Shown piece after piece: positions 59,732 to 64,000 of a stretch of 64,000 nucleotides of DNA. The stretch covers positions 36,083,150 through 36,147,149 of the forward strand of contig NC_134653.1 of the NCBI RefSeq assembly GCF_030463565.1, in the 5' to 3' direction. The notes under the pieces are model-generated. The model ran no database searches. It was given only the letters and a program-made list of their open reading frames with translations, and was not told the DNA's origin. The stretch is from Pelecanus crispus. Its lineage: Eukaryota; Chordata; Aves; Pelecaniformes; Pelecanidae. Numbering within the stretch: position 1 is the stretch's first letter; every line of letters starts with the position of its first letter. Position numbers and translations under genes: made by a program.

Positions 59732-60544
59732 CATCCGGAGTCCTTGGGGTGACTCACTGTCCCCCCGGCATCGTGCCTGTCTGTACGATCGTAGATACTT
59801 ATTTTTGCTTGTCTATTTGGAGGGATCGGTTCTCCGGGCAAGGGCATCTGCTTTTTTTGTAGCTCTGGGATCTTCTCTCAACCTTTAGGTTATCTAGACC
59901 CGTTCCGTGCCTGAACCCTGACAGTCCTGAATTCATTTCCTTTTGGTGAGGGACAATATTGTGGTTTTGATGCTGCGTACAGGGAATTCAGTCTTGGGAG
60001 CCAGACTTGTTCAGAGCCAGGTTTGAACGGGGATGAGGAATGGAGCCCTTCCTCGCGTGCTCAGGGAGGCTCGGATCTTGCTCAGAGCCAAGAGATACCA
60101 CTGCAGAAATTTAATTAACGTTGCAAAACCCTTTAGCAGAGTTGCTGGCAAAATTGCCAGCTCCGCTCTGCAAGCGGGTAGGATGCCTGAGCGGCCTCCA
60201 CGGGGAACTGTCACAAAATAACAAATGTTTCTTTGCCCGGACGGTTGCGAGGACGACGGAGGAAATCGATATGGCACGCTCTTCTCTGCCGGGGTAGCCT
60301 TGAACCCTAAAGTGAAAACTAATTGGCAGCCAGCTCCCCAGCACATCACCTTGGGATGCTCCAAAGAGCTGGAAGATGCTGGGCGGCAGCTGGGAGCGGG
60401 GCGATGTGCCGGCTTGGATCTCCTGGGGCAGGGTGCGGGGTTTGGCCGTCGTCCGCGGGTGATGAACTGCGGCTGGTGTGGAGCCCTGAGCAGGGGCTGC
60501 TGCAGAGAAGGTCACCGCCATTTGCAAATTTGACTTGTATTGAC
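59732..60544. other. Non-coding sequence, nothing recognised
   Basis: About 0.8 kb of mixed composition between the LTR and a CR1. No supported gene; frames are short and without known domains. Confidence 0.55.
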
Positions 60545-61228
60545 AGTCGACAGCCGGCTGAACATGAGCCAGCAGTGTGCCCAGGTGGCCAAGAAGGCCA
60601 ACGGCATCCTGGCTTGTGTCAGGAAGTGTGGCCAGCAGGAGCAGGGACGTGATCGTCCCCCTGTACTCGGCGCTGGTGAGGCCGCACCTGGAATGCTGTG
60701 TCCAGTTTCGGGCCCCTCAGCACAAGAAGGACATTGGGGTGCTGGAGCGTGTCCAGGGAAGGGCAGCGGAGCTGGGGAAGGGTCTGGAGCACAGGGCTGG
60801 TGGGGAGCGGCCGAGGGAGCTGGGGGTGTTCAGCCTGGAGAAGAGGAGGCTGAGGGGAGACCTGATCGCTCTCTACAACTGCCTGACAGGAGGGGGTAGC
60901 GAGGGGGGTGTTGGGCTCTTCTCCCAAGTACTTAGCGATAGGATGAGAGGAAATGGGCTCAAGCTGCGCCAGGGGAGGTTTAGGTTGGAAATTAGGAAAA
61001 ATTTCTTCACGGAAAGGGTAGTCAAGCATTGGAACAGGCTGCCCAGAGAGGTGGGGGAGTCCCCATCCCTGGAAGTGTTCAAAAAACGGGCAGAGGTGGC
61101 ACTTGGGGACATGGTTTAGTCTAGTCTGCCCTTGATTGGTTTAGTGTGGACTTGGCAGTGTAGGTTAATGGTTGGACTGGATGATCTTAAAGGGCTTTTC
61201 CAACCTAAACGATTCTATGATTTTCTAT
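60545..61228 (+). mobile_element. CR1 LINE, longest copy in the window, with broken ORF2 C-terminus
   Basis: About 684 bp, 5' truncated. The open frame from about 60540 begins [20 protein letters not shown], the CR1 reverse-transcriptase C-terminal region. The rest ([38 protein letters not shown], ending G-D-M-V then stop at about 61119) lies in another frame, so one frameshift near 60635-60650 breaks the protein. The single 3' tail contains the TTTAGTCTAGTCTGCCCTTG segment once, then GATGATCTTAAAGGGCTTTT and GATTCTATGATTTTCTATAG. Non-functional. Confidence 0.93.
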
Positions 61229-64000
61229 AGCCCCCCCGCAAGAAAAAGTGACCACCTGCAGCCATGGCTGAGCCTGGAGAAATAATAATAGAGGCAGTGG
61301 CAGGCGGAGTAGAATATACACCCGGTTGGTTCCTCCACGCGGATGAGCCGGGCAGAGGGAATCGCTCTGGTGAGATCATCCCAATGCTGACATTTTGCAA
61401 GGGCTTTCAGGTCTCCATCCACATCGTCCCGGAGGAGGAGCGTGTTCCTGGCGGGGAGGCCACACGCCATGGGAGCAACATTGCTTTCTGCTGCGATCCT
61501 GTCACCGAAGTCCAGGCGGGACGTGCTCAAGCCATCCGAAAAGGAGGTGACCAGAACTGGCCCTTCTTTGGGGACTGCTCAGGAGTCGGGCGTTAGGCTG
61601 AGGGATCGCTGCCGGTTCCCAGCTGGCCTTACCTTCACGGGGCGTAAGGGCCTACGAGCCAGAAAAAGGGGAGATTCTGCTCCTCGTTAAGAAACATAAA
61701 GGAAATTAGTTGTTTCCACGGCATCAAAACAGCTGAAGGAAGCTGGTGGACTCCAGTCTCCCCAGGCCTGACTTGCTGGCACGCAGCGGGGCGGGAGGGA
61801 ACCTCGGCAAGAGCAGCGACCGAAGCAGCTGCAAACAAATCCTTTAAGGACTCTCCTGACATAAATAAACATGGAGAATAAATGAAGTCCCCGGCACTCT
61901 GCCCTCAATTGATGGGAAACAAGCTGCATTAACATAGTAGTTCAATAACCTGAAAGAGCTTCAGAAGAGACCTGCTCGCCAGCACCAGGAGAAGGGGGAG
62001 CGCTTGCCGGCAAGCGTGCAAAACGTGGTTATGAAACGTGGCGGAGCACGAAACGATGGGGCGAGAAAGTAGTCGAAAATTGAATTATGAGTGATGATGG
62101 TTTTCCTACGAGGAAGAGCAGAAAGGAGGGGAGGCGTCTGTAGCTGGTGGTGGACGTGCAAGGCGTGGGCAAAGGTGCCAGGCTTGTACCCTGAACTTTG
62201 GAGCTGTGACCGGGGAAAGTCGCCCAGCTTTTCCGTCTGTCACACACGTAGTAATCTTACTTTCTGCAGGGGAATATGCTGAGAGTTAAGGTGAGGGTGC
62301 CTAAAGTCTCCTAGAGGACTTAGTGATGTAAATCCCATCCCCAAAGGTGCAGAAGTAGGTGCCTGGGTGGAGGGGGCTGCCGGGGTGGCTGCTCTCGCCG
62401 TCGTGGGCGGCTGCCCCGGGTCTTTGTGGCACAGAAAACCTTGAACTTCACCCCCAGCCCAGCCTGCTCCTTCCTGCTTCCCGCCGCTCCAGCCCGTCTC
62501 CTGCTTCATCCTTTAATTAGACAGGGCAGGGCATTACCCTGGTATTCAGCGGTCCCTGAAAGCTTCTCTCTTACGGAAGCCTCTGGACGGATCGGAGGGG
62601 TTCCCACTTCTTTTATTCCGACTGTTGCATTTCTCCGGCTTCTCTAGAAAATTCCCTTTGTTCATTAAACGACCTGTCTGTTAGGGCCGATGGCTGCGTT
62701 TCTCTCGGCTTTAGGAATCGCCTGCTTAATTTCCCTGGTGCCCTGCCAGCCCTGCGCCGGGGAGGGGGAAGCAGAGCGGGCGGCAGCCGGCATGGCGTGC
62801 ACCGAAGTGCCACGGCCGAGAGGCTCTTGCAGGACCCGTGGGGACAGCTCTGAGCAGGACAGGGAGGACCAAAAGCTGCCACGGTCTGGTGGAGTGATGG
62901 CTGGAGGACCCTTCCCAGCCGCCCAGGGTCTCCTGGTGATCCCGTTTCTCCCCCCTGCCCTACCAAAACAGCACCCGGGGGGGCTCGGTCCCGGTGCTCA
63001 CCTCTCCGACAGCCTTTTCCTATTTCCACCCTTGCGCTAGCGCCGTTTCCTTGCGGTTTGGATTTAACTCTTGATTTCACTGCCCTGTGCTTGTGATGCC
63101 AGCGACCCGTGCCCGTGGCAGGCACTGTGCGCCCGAGGCATCCCTGGGCGTCACTGCCCGTGTGCGCCGGCGAAGGGCTGGGCACCCCAAAAACCCCACA
63201 CCATCGGAGTCCGGGACAAGAAAACGGGACGCGGCTGAAAGCAGCGCAAGCGTTGTAGGTGGGGAGGGGGAGTGCTGCGACCCTGGCACGGGGAGGCTTT
63301 GCAGGAATCCGTCCTGCTCTGCTGTGGATTCAAGAGCTAGGAAGCCGGGCTAGGCATTACCTCTGCGCTCGAGGCAAGGCGTGTTACGATCAGGCGAGGC
63401 CGAAATATTTTTTTTTATATACTGACTTTTAACATGCAGCTCCATTCTAGAGAAAATGTTGTTCGGGAGGAGGGCGGCCGTGCGCCGGCAGCACTCCATC
63501 ACGGCGGCTGACAGCAGTGCCCTGCCGCGGAGGCAGCGCCGCGTGGCTTTGCTCGCTCGTGCGTTTTGCAGCCCTTCCTACTCTCCTCCTAAAGCCGCTC
63601 TCGCAGGAAAGGTTCCTCCAGGAATGCAAGCCTGCAAAAGCTGGCTCGGTGACTCGACTGACGCGCGCCTGCGTTGATGTCTGAACTGCAGAAGGAGGCT
63701 CAGGACCCGCTAAAAGAAATCGCATCTTCACTTTGTCGCAATTCTTTATTCTTTGCTGCAGGTAGCATCGCAGATAAATGGCCTCTTTGCTGAGGGGGTG
63801 GCGGTGGCTCTTACGGCATCGACCTCTTGCTTATTTTCACCGCCTCGTTTCACAGCCTCCCAGCACTGTGTTTTTTGAGTTTGCAGGAGCACGTTGCTGT
63901 TTGATGTAGGAAGACGAATTTGGGCCTGAGATGGGTGAGGGATGTGCGTACTGCAAATGCATCCGGGGGTCCGACGTGCCGCCGAGGTTCCGGACACCGT
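61229..64000. other. Non-coding sequence, nothing recognised
   Basis: About 2.8 kb to the window edge, presumed intronic. A 110-codon plus frame at 61264-61596 and its minus-strand shadow have no recognised domain. CpG-rich patches occur near 62.7-63.3 kb and 63.47-63.6 kb. No repeat recognised. Confidence 0.5.

Noticed and set aside
61264-61596. 110-codon plus frame just after a CR1 copy
   Set aside because: Not part of CR1, no known domain, no splice context that I can support.
1-64000. tRNA, rRNA or other classical RNA genes
   Set aside because: No convincing A-box/B-box pair, cloverleaf or ribosomal sequence was noticed on either strand; a covariance-model search would be decisive.

Overview
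The window reads as vertebrate nuclear DNA from a bird. It holds many 5'-truncated CR1 LINE copies with the avian-type 3' end (GATGATCTTAAAGGTCTTTT followed by ATTCTATG-type octamers) and three solo ERV LTRs of a type common in bird genomes. Overall structure is typical of vertebrates: long AT-rich stretches without long open frames, GC-rich islands, and no bacterial operons, CRISPR arrays or complete intronless genes. The LTR family suggests a neoavian bird rather than a galliform; that is an inference from memory of the family, not a measurement.

Region by region. 1-45 kb is mostly unique non-coding sequence, AT-rich at first and increasingly GC-mixed after about 14 kb. It is interrupted by CR1 fragments (about 0.5, 3.9, 9.0, 15.1, 18.7, 27.9, 31.1 and 37.6 kb), a pair of inverted solo LTRs (41.08-41.63 and 43.02-43.57 kb), and a few hairpins and palindromes that could be regulatory. 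45.64-48.1 kb is the centre of interest. It contains a 1.2 kb G-rich 38-bp minisatellite, a CpG-rich promoter-like segment, a leader with a (CAG)15 tract, a short open frame encoding a signal-peptide-like N-terminus that ends at a strong splice donor (GTGAGTGAG at 47462), and immediately a 0.57 kb C-rich tandem array at the start of the presumed first intron. 48.1-64 kb would then be intron 1 of that plus-strand gene. It is GC-rich with AT-rich islands rich in homeodomain/SOX-like words, three more CR1 copies (53.4, 58.4, 60.5 kb) and a third solo LTR with a perfect 5-bp target duplication (59.17-59.73 kb).

Only one host protein-coding exon is supported, and I could not name its gene. Other open frames are explained by CR1 remnants, by tandem repeats lacking stop codons, or by chance in GC-rich DNA. 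The most notable observations are: (1) a first exon boxed between two tandem arrays and carrying a trinucleotide repeat in its leader, the kind of GC-extreme exon often lost from bird assemblies; (2) a CR1 lineage with two successive 3' tails, whose second module also occurs alone, starting at nearly the same base in two other copies; and (3) a 23-bp tandem repeat amplified from the 3' region of a CR1.
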